Positions 50,893 through 62,977 are shown, counted from the stretch's first letter. The stretch: 63,015 bases of DNA from Lachnospiraceae bacterium (GCA_009780115.1 WRAQ01000015.1:1-63015), one strand, 5' to 3'. The notes: generated by a model from the letters alone, not told the origin. Made by a program: numbers and translations.

Positions 50893-51029
50893 TTTACATC
50901 TCAATTCCCGATTTGATATTACAATTTTCTCATATTTTACGATAGCAATTTATATTATTCTACATCATATTTTTGCTTTTTTCTATAGCTTTTCTATTTT
51001 TGTTATCATACTGTTATCACAAAATAATT

Positions 51030-51058
51030 TTACACAAAAATTTTAACTGTGATATAAT
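51030..51058 (+). promoter_or_regulatory. Promoter of the 31-aa membrane peptide gene
   Basis: TTACAC at 51030-51035, 17 bp, TATAAT at 51053-51058. The leader of about 45 nt carries a small hairpin (AGTTG-TCG-CAACT at 51064-51076) before the SD. Confidence 0.75.
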
Positions 51059-51105
51059 GGCTTAGTTGTCGCAACTCCAATCTGACATCAGAAAGGAGTG
51101 ATGCC

Positions 51106-51201
51106 TTGGGAACGATACTTTCGATTTTGATTTCTGTCGGAGCAAGTATAGCTAGTCACTATATTTGCAAGTGGCTTGACAGAGACCGCGGCAACAAATA
51201 A
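51106..51201 (+). CDS. 31-aa membrane peptide, toxin-like
   Basis: Translation starts with TTG at 51106, seven bases after AAAGGAG, and gives MGTILSILISVGASIASHYI, then a Cys-Lys-Trp-Leu and a charged DRDRGNK tail. This is one transmembrane helix with a polar C-terminus, the size and shape of Fst/TxpA-like type I toxins. The gene has its own promoter (51030) and terminator (51207), so it makes a compact mRNA of about 190 nt. I recall similar short peptides of the ICKWLD type in Firmicutes but no function. No antisense RNA is proven. Confidence 0.65.
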   Translation: MGTILSILISVGASIASHYICKWLDRDRGNK

Positions 51202-51206
51202 GCACA

Positions 51207-51240
51207 GAAAACCCGGTAGAGTCCGCTACCGGGTTTTCGC
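51207..51240 (+). terminator. Strong terminator of the peptide gene
   Basis: AAAACCCGGTAG pairs with CTACCGGGTTTT, 6-nt loop, T-tract included in the 3' arm. The stem also has an A-tract on its 5' side and could end transcription from both sides. Confidence 0.85.
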
Positions 51241-51355
51241 TTTGTGAAACCTTGGTAATACTTTCGATTTTTTAGTCTGCCTATATGATATCACATATTA
51301 TCGGCATTATCAAGTATTTCCGTAATTTTTGCAATCATACCTAATGCCGAAAAAA

Positions 51356-53935
51356 TCACTCGTCATTTTCAACCGGCAACGTAACTTCTTTATCCTCCGG
51401 AATAACTTTGTTGCGTTCTTCTTCGGGGATATCTTCCATTGCATCGTCGATATTTTCGTATTCTTTGCTTCCGTCGGAGACTTTCTCGCGGACTTTGGCA
51501 ATCCGGGCAACTGTAACATCGTCGTTTAGATTAATCAATTTAACACCGGAGGTAATCCGGCCAAGTGTTGAAATATCTTCCATTCGAAGCTGAATCATCG
51601 TACCGCCGGTTGTTATCATCAAAATCTCATGGGAATTATTAACCGCTTTAACACCCATGACATACCCGGTTTTGCCGACAACTTTGTAGCATTTGACCCC
51701 TTTGCCGCCTCGTTTTTGGATATTAAATTCTTGTAAATAAGTCCGTTTACCCATACCGCGTTCGGAAACGATTAGTAAAGAATCACCTTGGTGGTCGAGC
51801 TGCATTCCAACTATTTCATCACCGTCAGATAGGTTCATCCCCCTAACACCCATTGAAGAACGGCCGGTTGAACGGACATCGGTTTCCTTAAACCGGATAC
51901 ACATTCCATACTTTGTAACTAGGAAAACTTCGGTTTCCGCATCAGTTATTTTAACTTCAATTAATTCATCATCATCGCGCAAATTAATGGCAATCAGGCC
52001 ATTTTTGCGGACGTTACTGTATTCGACGATTGGGGTTTTCTTAGCAACACCCTTTTTCGTAATCATAAACAGGTTTTTCGAATGTTCATAATCTTTAATC
52101 GGGATAATCGCCGTGATATTTTCGCCGGGATTTAACTGCAATAGGTTAATAATCGCCGTACCCCTTGCTGTCCGGCCTGCTTCCGGAATTTCATAAGCTT
52201 TCAGACGGTAAACCCGGCCATGATTGGTAAAGAACATGATATAATCGTGGGTTGTCGTCATCAAAAGGTCATCGATATAATCATCTTCAATCGTTGACAT
52301 TCCTTTGATACCTTTACCGCCGCGATTTTGCGAACTGAAGTTATCAATCGTCATCCGCTTGATATAACCAACGCTGGTAAGGGCGATAATCGTATTTTCG
52401 CGCGGAATCATATCTTCCATCGAAATATCAAATTCATCAAAACCAATCTGGCTGCGGCGGTCGTCGCCGAATTTGGCCCCGATAATCATGATTTCTTCAC
52501 GGATAACGCGGAGCAGAATCTTCCGGTCACCCAAAATTGCTTTAAGTTCCGCTATTTTTTGCAATAATTCCTGATGTTCATTTTCCAGCTTTTCTCTTTC
52601 TAACCCGGTAAGGGCACGTAAGCGCATGTCAACAATAGCTTGCGATTGCGCATCGGAAAGGCCAAAACGTTCGATTAATTTTAATTTTGCTTCTGCCGTA
52701 TTCTGGCTTCCGCGGATAATTCTGATTACTTCGTCAATATGGTCTAAAGCAATCAGCAGGCCTTGAATAATATGGTCGCGTTCTTCGGCTTTATTTAAGT
52801 CATATTGCGTTCTTCTTGTCACAACTTCTTCCTGATGGGTCAGGTAATGACGTAACATATCTAAAAGGTTTAATACTTTTGGCTCATTATTGACTAACGC
52901 AAGCATAATAATACCAAAGGTATCTTGCATTTGCGTATGTTTATAAAGTTGATTAGTGATAACGTTGGCGTTGGCATCACGGCGCAGTTCAATAACTATC
53001 CGCATTCCATCACGGTCTGATTCATCACGCAGGTCAGTAATTCCGTCGATTTTTTTAAGTTTAACCAGCTCGGCAATTTTAAGCAATAAATTTGCTTTGT
53101 TTACCATGTAAGGTAATTCTGTGACGATAATCTGGCTTTTGCCATTACTCATCATTTCAATATCGGTCACGGCGCGGACGCGGACTTTTCCCCGGCCGGT
53201 CCGGTAGGCTTCTTCACTTCCGCGGGTACCAAGTATCACCCCGCCGGTCGGGAAATCCGGGGCGGTAACGATATCCATGACTTCTTCCAAGTCTGTTTCG
53301 CGGTCTTCAATAATATGATTGTCGATGATTTTAACGACCGCATCAATTATTTCGCGCAAATTGTGCGGGGGGATATTTGTCGCCATCCCAACCGCAATAC
53401 CGGTCGTACCATTAACAAGTAAATTCGGATAACGAGCCGGAAGAACGGTTGGCATTCTTTCGGTTTCGTCAAAGTTGGGTACGAAATCAACGGTATCTTT
53501 GTTGAGGTCGGCAAGAAGCTCCATTGAGATTTTCGATAGGCGGGCTTCAGTATAACGCATCGCCGCCGCCCCGTCACCGTCAACCGAACCAAAGTTTCCA
53601 TGGCCGTCAACCAGCGGATAACGGGTTGACCACGGCTGTGCCATGTTGACCAACGAGCCATAAATCGAACTGTCGCCATGCGGGTGATATTTACCCATCG
53701 TATCACCAACGATACGGGCGCATTTACGGTGCGGTTTGTCCGGACCGTTATTCAATTCAATCATTGAATGAAGAATCCGCCGTTGTACCGGCTTAAGGCC
53801 GTCCCTCACGTCCGGAAGGGCCCGCGAGGCAATAACACTCATGGCATAATCAATATACGAATTTTCCATGGTTTTTTGCAGGTCTACTTCTACTATTTTG
53901 TCATGTTGTGGTTTGTCAAAAATATTGTCTTCCAT
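51356..53935 (-). CDS. gyrA: DNA gyrase subunit A
   Basis: The 859-residue subunit has the breakage-reunion domain ([18 protein letters not shown], catalytic Tyr in [13 protein letters not shown]) and the C-terminal beta-pinwheel with the GyrA-box-like [11 protein letters not shown]. The quinolone-resistance region reads [13 protein letters not shown]: the usual Ser is kept (residue 89), but the acidic residue four later (D/E87 in E. coli numbering) is Gly (residue 93). The C-terminus is acidic. ATG at 53935; it follows gyrB by 29 bp. Confidence 0.96.
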   Translation of the reverse strand: MEDNIFDKPQHDKIVEVDLQKTMENSYIDYAMSVIASRALPDVRDGLKPVQRRILHSMIELNNGPDKPHRKCARIVGDTMGKYHPHGDSSIYGSLVNMAQPWSTRYPLVDGHGNFGSVDGDGAAAMRYTEARLSKISMELLADLNKDTVDFVPNFDETERMPTVLPARYPNLLVNGTTGIAVGMATNIPPHNLREIIDAVVKIIDNHIIEDRETDLEEVMDIVTAPDFPTGGVILGTRGSEEAYRTGRGKVRVRAVTDIEMMSNGKSQIIVTELPYMVNKANLLLKIAELVKLKKIDGITDLRDESDRDGMRIVIELRRDANANVITNQLYKHTQMQDTFGIIMLALVNNEPKVLNLLDMLRHYLTHQEEVVTRRTQYDLNKAEERDHIIQGLLIALDHIDEVIRIIRGSQNTAEAKLKLIERFGLSDAQSQAIVDMRLRALTGLEREKLENEHQELLQKIAELKAILGDRKILLRVIREEIMIIGAKFGDDRRSQIGFDEFDISMEDMIPRENTIIALTSVGYIKRMTIDNFSSQNRGGKGIKGMSTIEDDYIDDLLMTTTHDYIMFFTNHGRVYRLKAYEIPEAGRTARGTAIINLLQLNPGENITAIIPIKDYEHSKNLFMITKKGVAKKTPIVEYSNVRKNGLIAINLRDDDELIEVKITDAETEVFLVTKYGMCIRFKETDVRSTGRSSMGVRGMNLSDGDEIVGMQLDHQGDSLLIVSERGMGKRTYLQEFNIQKRGGKGVKCYKVVGKTGYVMGVKAVNNSHEILMITTGGTMIQLRMEDISTLGRITSGVKLINLNDDVTVARIAKVREKVSDGSKEYENIDDAMEDIPEEERNKVIPEDKEVTLPVENDE

Positions 53936-53964
53936 ATTATTTCCTTTTCTAAAATCTCTTCATT

Positions 53965-55902
<1,938 letters not shown>

Positions 55903-55924
55903 TTAAAATAACCTCCTATTGATA

Positions 55925-55985
55925 AACGAAGCTTTAGATTTTTTTTGTTGTGTTCCAATGAACGCAAACTTAGAAAATCTCTTCG
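55925..55985. repeat. Interspersed palindromic element, copy B, at the recF stop
   Basis: AAACGAAG at about 55924 and CTTCGTTT at about 55980 are inverted arms; inside are TTTAGATTTTTTTTG and GCAAACTTAGAAAATCTCTTCG. The core matches copy A at 48318-48400. The recF stop codon at 55970-55972 lies inside it, so the last RecF codons (EEIF) come from the element. Confidence 0.6.
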
Positions 55986-57082
55986 TTTTCTTCATTTTTT
56001 TCTAAACAAGCCACACCACCATCAACTACCCGGAAAATGCGGTCAATTTCAAATCTATTATTTACAAATTCATCAAGCCCGGTACAAGTAATTATCGTTT
56101 GGATATTACCAATATTGTTCAACAAAAAGTTTTGCCTGTTGCTGTCAAGTTCCGAAAGGACATCATCCAATAAAAGCACGGGAGTATCATTTGTAAGTTT
56201 CTTTATCAACTCAATCTCAGAAAGCTTTAAAGAAAGAGCAGCGGTACGTTGCTGTCCTTGAGAACCGAATTTTCTAATATCAATACCATTTATGTAAAAA
56301 GAAAAATCGTCGCGGTGCGGACCATGTGTAGTTTGCTTTAAACGGATATCTTTTTCATAATTTAAAGCCAGATTTTTTTCAAAATCTTCTACATTTGTAT
56401 CTGCTTCATAAAAAATCTTAAGTTCTTCTTTGCCGCCGGAAAGTTTTTTATGTATTTTTCCTATTATTGCATTTAACTGTTCAGCAAAATCTTGCCTTCT
56501 TTCGATTATTTTACTCCCAAATGCTACAAGCTGCGTATCCCAAACTGAAATAGTTTCTTTCAGTGAAGAATTTAGCTGAATATCTTTAAGTAATTTATTT
56601 CTTTGATTGATAATCTTGTTATAATTATTTAGATTGTGTAGATAAATACTATCAAGCTGGCACAGTTCCATATCAGCAAACCGGCGCCGTTCGGACGGAC
56701 CATTCTTGATAATCGCCAAGTCTTCCGGGGAAAAAAATACAACATTAAGTATTCCCATCAGCTCGGCGGCTTTTTTTATCCTTTGATTATTAATCGCAAT
56801 ACCCTTTGATTTAGCACTGCGTAAGTGCATATCAACCTTGGTAACATCATCATCTTTTGCGATATATGTCCTAATATGGGCTTCTTCTTCGTAAAAATTA
56901 ATTATATCTTTGTCTTTGCTTGCTTTATGTGATTTAGTCGTCGAAGAAATAAATATCGCCTCTAAAATATTAGTTTTACCCTGGGCGTTATCGCCATATA
57001 AAATATTAGTACCTTCACTAAAATCAATTGTCAGCGCCTGATAATTGCGAAAATTATTTAATTCTAATGATTTTATGATCAT
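55970..57082 (-). CDS. recF: DNA replication and repair protein RecF
   Basis: The 370-residue SMC-like ATPase has Walker A in GDNAQGKTNILEAIF, the SEDLAIIKNGPSERRRFAD region, signature-like FGSQGQQRTAALSLKL and Walker B in PVLLLDDVLSELD. It loads RecA on gapped DNA. Start 57082, 17 bp downstream of yaaA. C-terminus reads into the palindromic element. Confidence 0.95.
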   Translation of the reverse strand: MIIKSLELNNFRNYQALTIDFSEGTNILYGDNAQGKTNILEAIFISSTTKSHKASKDKDIINFYEEEAHIRTYIAKDDDVTKVDMHLRSAKSKGIAINNQRIKKAAELMGILNVVFFSPEDLAIIKNGPSERRRFADMELCQLDSIYLHNLNNYNKIINQRNKLLKDIQLNSSLKETISVWDTQLVAFGSKIIERRQDFAEQLNAIIGKIHKKLSGGKEELKIFYEADTNVEDFEKNLALNYEKDIRLKQTTHGPHRDDFSFYINGIDIRKFGSQGQQRTAALSLKLSEIELIKKLTNDTPVLLLDDVLSELDSNRQNFLLNNIGNIQTIITCTGLDEFVNNRFEIDRIFRVVDGGVACLEKNEENEEIF

Positions 57083-57099
57083 TTGAGCGCACTCGCTTT

Positions 57100-57312
57100 T
57101 TATTTCTCAATTATAACGTCATTTCCATTAAATAAAATGACATCACCGTCATATAATTTTCTGCCACGCCTTAATTCAACTTCACCATTTACTGAAACTT
57201 GACCATCGCCAATTAAAAATTTTGCATCAGCGCCGCTGCCAACCAAATTGGCTACTTTTAAGGCTTGTCCTAATTTTATATATTCTTCTTTAAGTTTTAC
57301 AACACTTTTCAT
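57100..57312 (-). CDS. yaaA: S4-domain RNA-binding protein YaaA/RlbA
   Basis: This 70-residue protein has one S4 domain: LGQALKVANLVGSGADAKFLIGDGQVSVNGEVELRRGRKLYDGDVI. The family is always encoded between dnaN and recF in Bacillota and may act in ribosome assembly. It is seven bases downstream of dnaN. SD is weak (GTAGG). Confidence 0.92.
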   Translation of the reverse strand: MKSVVKLKEEYIKLGQALKVANLVGSGADAKFLIGDGQVSVNGEVELRRGRKLYDGDVILFNGNDVIIEK

Positions 57313-57319
57313 TTTAATT

Positions 57320-58429
57320 TCAACCTACTGTCGTAAAATTAACCGGAAGGACTAAATAAATATAATTTTCTTCACTATCTCTAATAAAGCAAGGGGCTTT
57401 TGGATTAACCATATAAATATCAATCATTTCATCATCAATAACTTTTAAAGCATCAATTAAGAATTTCGGGTTAAAACCAATCATTAAATCTTTACCTTGT
57501 TTGGTAATATCTATTTCTTCATTCATACTACCAATTGTAGAATTCATCTTAAGTTCCATTTTTTCATCATTGACATTAATAATAATTGGTTTTTTGTCAC
57601 CCTCTTTTATTAAGAGTGTTGCCCGGTCAATACAACTTAAAAATTCTTTTTTATTGATAGTAACTTTTGTTTCGAAATCGCTTGATAACATTTGGTCAAT
57701 CCGAAAATATTCACCTTCTATTAACCTTGATACGACCAAAGTATTATCAAATTCAAAGACAATATGTTTTCCGGTAAAGAAAATAGTTACGTCTTTGTCC
57801 GTATCACCTGACAAAATTTTGCTAATTTCGTTAAGCGTTTTACCAGGGACAACTACTTTACGGTTAGGGTAATTATTTTTAAGGTCAACTCTTCTAATTG
57901 AAATCCGATGGCCGTCTAAAGAGCAAACTTTTAATTTGTCACCGATAATTTCAAATAATTCACCGGTCATTAATTTATTATTTTCATTATCAGCTATTGA
58001 AAATATTGTTTGCCTGATTGTTTCTTTTAAAGTAAACTGTGAAATTAAGATTGAATCTATTCTTTCAATTTCCGGTAAATAAGAAAAATCGTCACCTGAT
58101 TTTCCAATAATCGTAAAGATTGATTTTTCACAAGTAATAATTGTCCTAAAATTGGAATCTACGCTAATAGTTACGTCATTTTCCGGTAGCTTTCTTACTA
58201 TTTCATAAAATAGCTTTGCATCAAGGGCTATTTTTCCACTTTCATTTATTTTTCCGTCAATCTTTGTTTCAATACCCATTTCCATATCATTGGCAGTGAG
58301 TTTAATCACTCCGCCGATTGCTTCTATTAAAATACATTCCAAGATTGACATCGTTGTTTTATTAGGGACTGCTTTTGATACTATTTGAACTCCATTTAAT
58401 AAATTTGCTTTTGAACAGACGATATTCAT
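57320..58429 (-). CDS. dnaN: DNA polymerase III beta subunit (sliding clamp)
   Basis: The 369-residue protein has the three-domain clamp layout; MNIVCSKANLLNGVQIVSKAVPNK at the start, SDFETKVTINKKEFLSCIDRATLL and the C-terminal YIYLVLPVNFTTVG (canonical LPVR here LPVN). It tethers polymerase to DNA. ATG at 58429, gap of 257 bp to dnaA containing DnaA boxes. Confidence 0.96.
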   Translation of the reverse strand: MNIVCSKANLLNGVQIVSKAVPNKTTMSILECILIEAIGGVIKLTANDMEMGIETKIDGKINESGKIALDAKLFYEIVRKLPENDVTISVDSNFRTIITCEKSIFTIIGKSGDDFSYLPEIERIDSILISQFTLKETIRQTIFSIADNENNKLMTGELFEIIGDKLKVCSLDGHRISIRRVDLKNNYPNRKVVVPGKTLNEISKILSGDTDKDVTIFFTGKHIVFEFDNTLVVSRLIEGEYFRIDQMLSSDFETKVTINKKEFLSCIDRATLLIKEGDKKPIIINVNDEKMELKMNSTIGSMNEEIDITKQGKDLMIGFNPKFLIDALKVIDDEMIDIYMVNPKAPCFIRDSEENYIYLVLPVNFTTVG

Positions 58430-58686
58430 TTTTGCTTCCTTTCTAAAAATTCTTATGATATTAATAAAGAAATTTAGTAGTAATAGTAATAGGGCATGTG
58501 GATTTGTGGAAAACCTTGTTTAACATGATATTCTAAAGCTTTTATAAAATAATAACCCGGTTATATATATCTAATAACTATTATTTTTAATTTAGGTTAT
58601 CAACATTCATTATTTTTGTGCCAATCTTTATTATAAGATAAAAATCAATTATTAACAAGTTATAAACAGTAATTTGGTCATAACTT
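58430..58686. other. Probable oriC region with DnaA-box-like sites
   Basis: The dnaN-dnaA gap is AT-rich and carries near-matches to the DnaA box TTATCCACA: AAATCCACA and TTTTCCACA on the minus strand (58497-58505 and 58505-58513), TTATCAACA on plus (58597-58605), TTATAAACA on plus (58660-58668) and TTATCAACC just inside dnaA (about 58696). Long AT stretches (58550-58600, 58610-58650) could be the unwinding element. Only single-mismatch boxes are seen, so confidence is moderate. Confidence 0.6.
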
Positions 58687-60054
58687 TTAATTAGGGTTGA
58701 TAACTTTGGTAATAATATCAATTTTATTTTTTAGTTCTTCATTTGACGTAATATCATTTTTTATTTTTTCATACCCGTGTATAACGGTGGAGTGGTCTTT
58801 TTTTCCAAGTATTTTTGCGATTTGATTGTAAGGATAATCAGTTAACTTCCGGCAAAGATACATAACTACCTGCCTCGGCTGGACAAATTCTTGATTTTTT
58901 CGTTTTGAAGTGATATCTTCAGGATTGACATTATAATGTTCGGCAACAATATTAATAATTAATTTGGGCGTTATTTCTCTTTTTTCATCATAAATAATAT
59001 CTTTTAAGGTTTCTTCAACGCCTTGGACATTTAATTGTTTATTTTCTATTTTTGTAAAAGCAAGCACTTTATTAAAAGCACTTTCTAATTCTCTGACATT
59101 GGTAGTTACATTTTTTGCGATATAATCAAATACTTCATTATTAATTTTTTTGTTCTGTAATTCGGCATTTCTTTGTAAAATTGCCATTCTTGTTTCATAG
59201 TCCGGCGCTTGCATATCGGCAATAAGGCCCCAGGAAAAGCGGCTTCTAAGTCTTTCTTCCAATGTTTCAAGGTCTTTTGGCGGCTTATCAGAAGTCAAAA
59301 TTATTTGTTTATTATCCATATGCAGGGAATTAAAAGTGTGGAAAAATTCTTCCTGAGTACTTTCTTTACCAATAATAAATTGAACATCATCTAATAATAA
59401 GACATCAACAGTCCGGTATTTTTCTCTAAACTCAACCATTCTGGTAGCATTACCGCTACGGATCGCAGCTATTACTTCATTAGTAAAATCTTCACTCGTG
59501 GTATATAAAACTTTTGAATTAGGGTTATTATTAAGAATGTAATGGCCAATTGCATGGATAAGATGGGTTTTGCCCATTCCGGAACCACTATAAATAAAAA
59601 GAGGATTGTATTCTTCACCCGGTGCTTCTGCAACTGCAAGGGCGGCCGAATGAGCAAAACGATTATTGCTGCCGACAACAAAGGTTTCAAATAAATATTT
59701 GGAGTTTAAATTGGCATTTTCATAATTGATATTGCGATTAATACCCGAATAAGGAGCATTTGATTGGCGGCTTTCTTTATTTTTTTCAAGAATAAAGATA
59801 ATATCACAGTCAACTCCAGTCAGTTCGGTAATTGTTACTTTAAAAAAAAGAGCGTATTTTGAAGTAATAACTTTGATTACTTGGGCTTGGTCATCAGGAA
59901 AAGAGACAATTATTTCATTATTTTCATTTACATCATTAAAAATAAGCGGTTCAATAAATGTATCGTAAGCTACTTTTGATAATTCATATTCATTATAAAC
60001 AGTATATTTAATATCTTCCCAATTATCTGAAATAATACTTCTAAGATTAGACAT
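58687..60054 (-). CDS. dnaA: Chromosomal replication initiator protein DnaA
   Basis: The 455-residue protein has the N-terminal helicase-loading domain, AAA+ domain (NPLFIYSGSGMGKTHLIHAIG Walker A, LLLDDVQFIIG Walker B) and C-terminal DnaA box binding domain (RQVVMYLCRKLTDYPYNQIAKILGKKDHSTVIHGYEKI). The linker is short, as in Clostridia. It initiates replication at oriC. ATG at 60054. The upstream 297 bp have no gene. Confidence 0.97.
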   Translation of the reverse strand: MSNLRSIISDNWEDIKYTVYNEYELSKVAYDTFIEPLIFNDVNENNEIIVSFPDDQAQVIKVITSKYALFFKVTITELTGVDCDIIFILEKNKESRQSNAPYSGINRNINYENANLNSKYLFETFVVGSNNRFAHSAALAVAEAPGEEYNPLFIYSGSGMGKTHLIHAIGHYILNNNPNSKVLYTTSEDFTNEVIAAIRSGNATRMVEFREKYRTVDVLLLDDVQFIIGKESTQEEFFHTFNSLHMDNKQIILTSDKPPKDLETLEERLRSRFSWGLIADMQAPDYETRMAILQRNAELQNKKINNEVFDYIAKNVTTNVRELESAFNKVLAFTKIENKQLNVQGVEETLKDIIYDEKREITPKLIINIVAEHYNVNPEDITSKRKNQEFVQPRQVVMYLCRKLTDYPYNQIAKILGKKDHSTVIHGYEKIKNDITSNEELKNKIDIITKVINPN

Positions 60055-60351
60055 TTATTAGCCTTTCAAAAGCAAAAATTGGTGTGAAGCATTTGTACAT
60101 TCTATATTAATATAATTAGGGTAAATAATCAAATGGAAGTTTAGGCAAATTAAATATAATTTTTTTAATGATATATAAATAATGTATGTATAAAATAAGT
60201 ATAATAATATGTAAAACATATGAAAAACAATGTATTTAGTCAAAAATAAAAACATTAATATAATAAAAATATTGACAATTTAAATTTAATATGTTAATTT
60301 ATAACTGATAATATAAGTAAATTTCATTTTTTAAAAGGAGGTAATGTAACC
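60055..60351. other. Very AT-rich gap upstream of dnaA
   Basis: The divergent gap between dnaA and the 95-aa gene is almost all A and T, with no ORF on either strand of note and no DnaA boxes I can defend. TTGACA at about 60273 on the plus strand, with a weak TAATTT 17 bp later, may start the plus-strand gene. Usually rpmH would face dnaA here. Confidence 0.5.
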
Positions 60352-60639
60352 ATGAAAAAATCGCCAAAGAAACTTATAACTATTATTGTTATGTGTATTA
60401 TGCTAGTAAGTATGAGCTTGCCTGTTTTAGCTATTACTTCATTTCCGCATCCGCCGCATAACCAAAACTTGACGGGTTCACGTATTGATAGCGCTGGTAG
60501 AGATGAATTTAATTGCACGGTAACAGGATGTAAACTTATTATACTCCACAATAGATATCAAGCATTTTGCGGGAACTGTCAAGCACGAAATGGTGATAAA
60601 ATATTATCAACTACTGCACATACTATACCAGGTCACTAA
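60352..60639 (+). CDS. Small secreted protein with four Cys
   Basis: The 95 residues have a signal peptide (LITIIVMCIMLVSMSLPVLA) and a mature part with FNCTVTGCKLI and FCGNCQARNG, so two Cys pairs (C-x4-C and CxxC) that may form disulfides or bind a metal. SD AAAAGGAGG lies ten bases before ATG at 60352. No family recognised. It is followed by a lipoprotein gene, 73 bp downstream; both face away from dnaA and are richer in A+T than the other genes. Confidence 0.6.
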   Translation: MKKSPKKLITIIVMCIMLVSMSLPVLAITSFPHPPHNQNLTGSRIDSAGRDEFNCTVTGCKLIILHNRYQAFCGNCQARNGDKILSTTAHTIPGH

Positions 60640-60712
60640 TGCTTTAATAATTTATAGCGGCGGATATTAATTATTCTGCCGCTATAAATTTAGCATATTT
60701 TTGAGGAATAAC

Positions 60713-62977
60713 ATGAAAAAAATAATATATTTAATATTAATTATATTGATAGCTATAGTTGGCTGTGGAAAAAAGGAAATAAAAAATGAATCATATATTG
60801 CTACAATAATCGCCGAGGGATTGGATATTTATAATGTTCATGATTTCCGGAAATTTAATAATCAAATTCAAATTCTTGGAAGCTATTATCCATTTGATGA
60901 TGATGGTTTATTTAAGTCTGAAGTAAAAATATTAAGTATTAAACCCAGCAGTTATATAATTGACGAAAAATTAATTACTATTCCAGAAGGACTTAACCCT
61001 AGTACTATTGAATATTTATTTTCCGGTATTGGAAATTTTGATAATCAAAAAAATGTATGGTTAATATATCATATAAGTGAAGGATTTGGTACTAACTTCC
61101 GCCAGGTTTTAGTTTGTTTTGATAATGAAGGAAATTATTTAAGAAATGTAGATATTGATTTTTTTGATTTTTATAAATATTTTTCATCAACTTTTAATCC
61201 TTGTTCTTTATTTGTAGATAAAAATACTGAAGATGATAAAGCTATCTTTTATTTCCTTTTTGGTAATGAATTATTAATATTTGACGAAAATGGTGAACAA
61301 ATAAAATTAAAAAAAGAACTGGAAAACCATCAGATAATAAATATATTAAGGCTTAACGATGAGAAAATTATTGCTTTGTCACAAAAACATGGCGGAATGG
61401 GTTCCTCTACATATATCACCTGCTTTTGCCCTTTAGAATGTGACCAAATAATGTTAGAAAATCTTAAAATAGAGCCTTTTAGTTCATATATAAAAAATGG
61501 AAATGAAGAATATGAATTATTACTACTTACACGAACCGGGGCTTCCGGATTCAAACTAACTGGGGAACAAACAGAATTAGCTGACTGGTCTGAAAGCGGC
61601 GTTAATAACTCAGATGGTCAGATGTATCAGTATACAATATTAGCGGATGATGTAATTTATTGCCTTGAGTATGGGACAATTGCGGATAATTACATGACAC
61701 GGACAATAAATTTAGTTAAATTATCAGATTCGAAAAATGACATAAAAATGTCAAAGAAAATAGTAAATGTTTCGACTATGTATGAAGATACAAAGATTAA
61801 AAGTGCAGTTATTGATTTCAATCGTAATAACGCTGATTATTTCATTAATCTTAAAACATATTCAAATGAAGGAAGTGGTTTCTGGGCTTCTGATGATGCA
61901 ATGACTTCTTTTAGTATTGATGTCATTACTGGTAATACCCCTGACCTTGTTTTCTTGTCCCGCAATATGCCGGTTAAAACATATGCAAATAAAGGGCTCT
62001 TCGCTGATTTATATGAGTTTATAGATAACGACCCTGATATTAGCAGAGATGATTATCTTCCAAATATTTTCGAATTACTGGAAACTGATGGTAGTCTTTA
62101 TCTTGGTATATTTTCATTTGGTATAAGAACTTTAATTGGTAAAGCAACAGAATTTGATAATATAGAAAATTTCGCATGGAATGACTTCACGGATTTATTA
62201 GCTGATAAGCCTGATGGTATACTTCCTATGGGATATAGTGAAAGAGCTATGACAAAGGCAGATTTTCTAAATATTGCGCTTAGTTATACACTTAATGATT
62301 ATATTAATTATGATATGGCAAATTGTTCGTTTGAAAGTCTTGATTTTATTAATCTTTTAAAAACAGCAGATATTTTCCCTTTAAAAGCCGATGATTATAT
62401 GGGTGAGATTGACTATATTGCCGGCAATCCATTATTGAAAGAATCACATTTTTATAGTTTAGCAAGAATTGAATTAATACAGGCATACCAGCAATTTGAT
62501 TTCGGTGCTGAAGAAATAACTTATTTCAGCTCATCCTGCACCACATCTGACCTTTTTGCAATTTTTGCGGATGCCAAAGAAAAAGATGGCGCTTGGGAAT
62601 TTATCAAGTATTTTCTGACAGATTTTCAATATACCGGTGGAACCGGGTCATCAAACGTGCTTTGGGGTGTACCGATAAAAATATCAGCGGTTGAAGATTT
62701 AGCCGAAAAAGCAAGAAACCGTCCTGATTTTGAACAAGTTATCATAGGGTTTGGCGGTACATTTCATGATATTTTCGTAAGAAGGCCAAGCGAAGAGTAT
62801 ATTCAAAGAATTTTAGATATGATTTATTCGTTAAATTATCTTGATTTATTTGACGAAAAAATAAGGGATATAATTCTTGATGAAGCAAATTATTATTTTA
62901 TCGGGCAAAAAACTCCTGAAGAGGTTGCCGCTATTATTCAAAATAGGGTTTCGATTTATCTAGCTGAAATTAATTAA
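60713..62977 (+). CDS. Lipoprotein with extracellular solute-binding protein domain
   Basis: The 754-residue protein has a lipoprotein signal (MKKIIYLILIILIAIVGCGKK, Cys at 18). Residues 30-350 are beta-rich, of unknown type, followed at about 360-754 by a family-1-type solute-binding domain (SAVIDFNRNNADYFINLKTYSNEG, then TGNTPDLVFLSRNMPVKTYANKGLFADLYEFIDND, then AKEKDGAWEFIKYFLTDF). It may feed an ABC sugar importer, but no permease or ATPase gene is in the window. ATG at 60713 follows TGAGG. The mature protein is more than twice the length of usual binding proteins. Confidence 0.75.
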   Translation: MKKIIYLILIILIAIVGCGKKEIKNESYIATIIAEGLDIYNVHDFRKFNNQIQILGSYYPFDDDGLFKSEVKILSIKPSSYIIDEKLITIPEGLNPSTIEYLFSGIGNFDNQKNVWLIYHISEGFGTNFRQVLVCFDNEGNYLRNVDIDFFDFYKYFSSTFNPCSLFVDKNTEDDKAIFYFLFGNELLIFDENGEQIKLKKELENHQIINILRLNDEKIIALSQKHGGMGSSTYITCFCPLECDQIMLENLKIEPFSSYIKNGNEEYELLLLTRTGASGFKLTGEQTELADWSESGVNNSDGQMYQYTILADDVIYCLEYGTIADNYMTRTINLVKLSDSKNDIKMSKKIVNVSTMYEDTKIKSAVIDFNRNNADYFINLKTYSNEGSGFWASDDAMTSFSIDVITGNTPDLVFLSRNMPVKTYANKGLFADLYEFIDNDPDISRDDYLPNIFELLETDGSLYLGIFSFGIRTLIGKATEFDNIENFAWNDFTDLLADKPDGILPMGYSERAMTKADFLNIALSYTLNDYINYDMANCSFESLDFINLLKTADIFPLKADDYMGEIDYIAGNPLLKESHFYSLARIELIQAYQQFDFGAEEITYFSSSCTTSDLFAIFADAKEKDGAWEFIKYFLTDFQYTGGTGSSNVLWGVPIKISAVEDLAEKARNRPDFEQVIIGFGGTFHDIFVRRPSEEYIQRILDMIYSLNYLDLFDEKIRDIILDEANYYFIGQKTPEEVAAIIQNRVSIYLAEIN

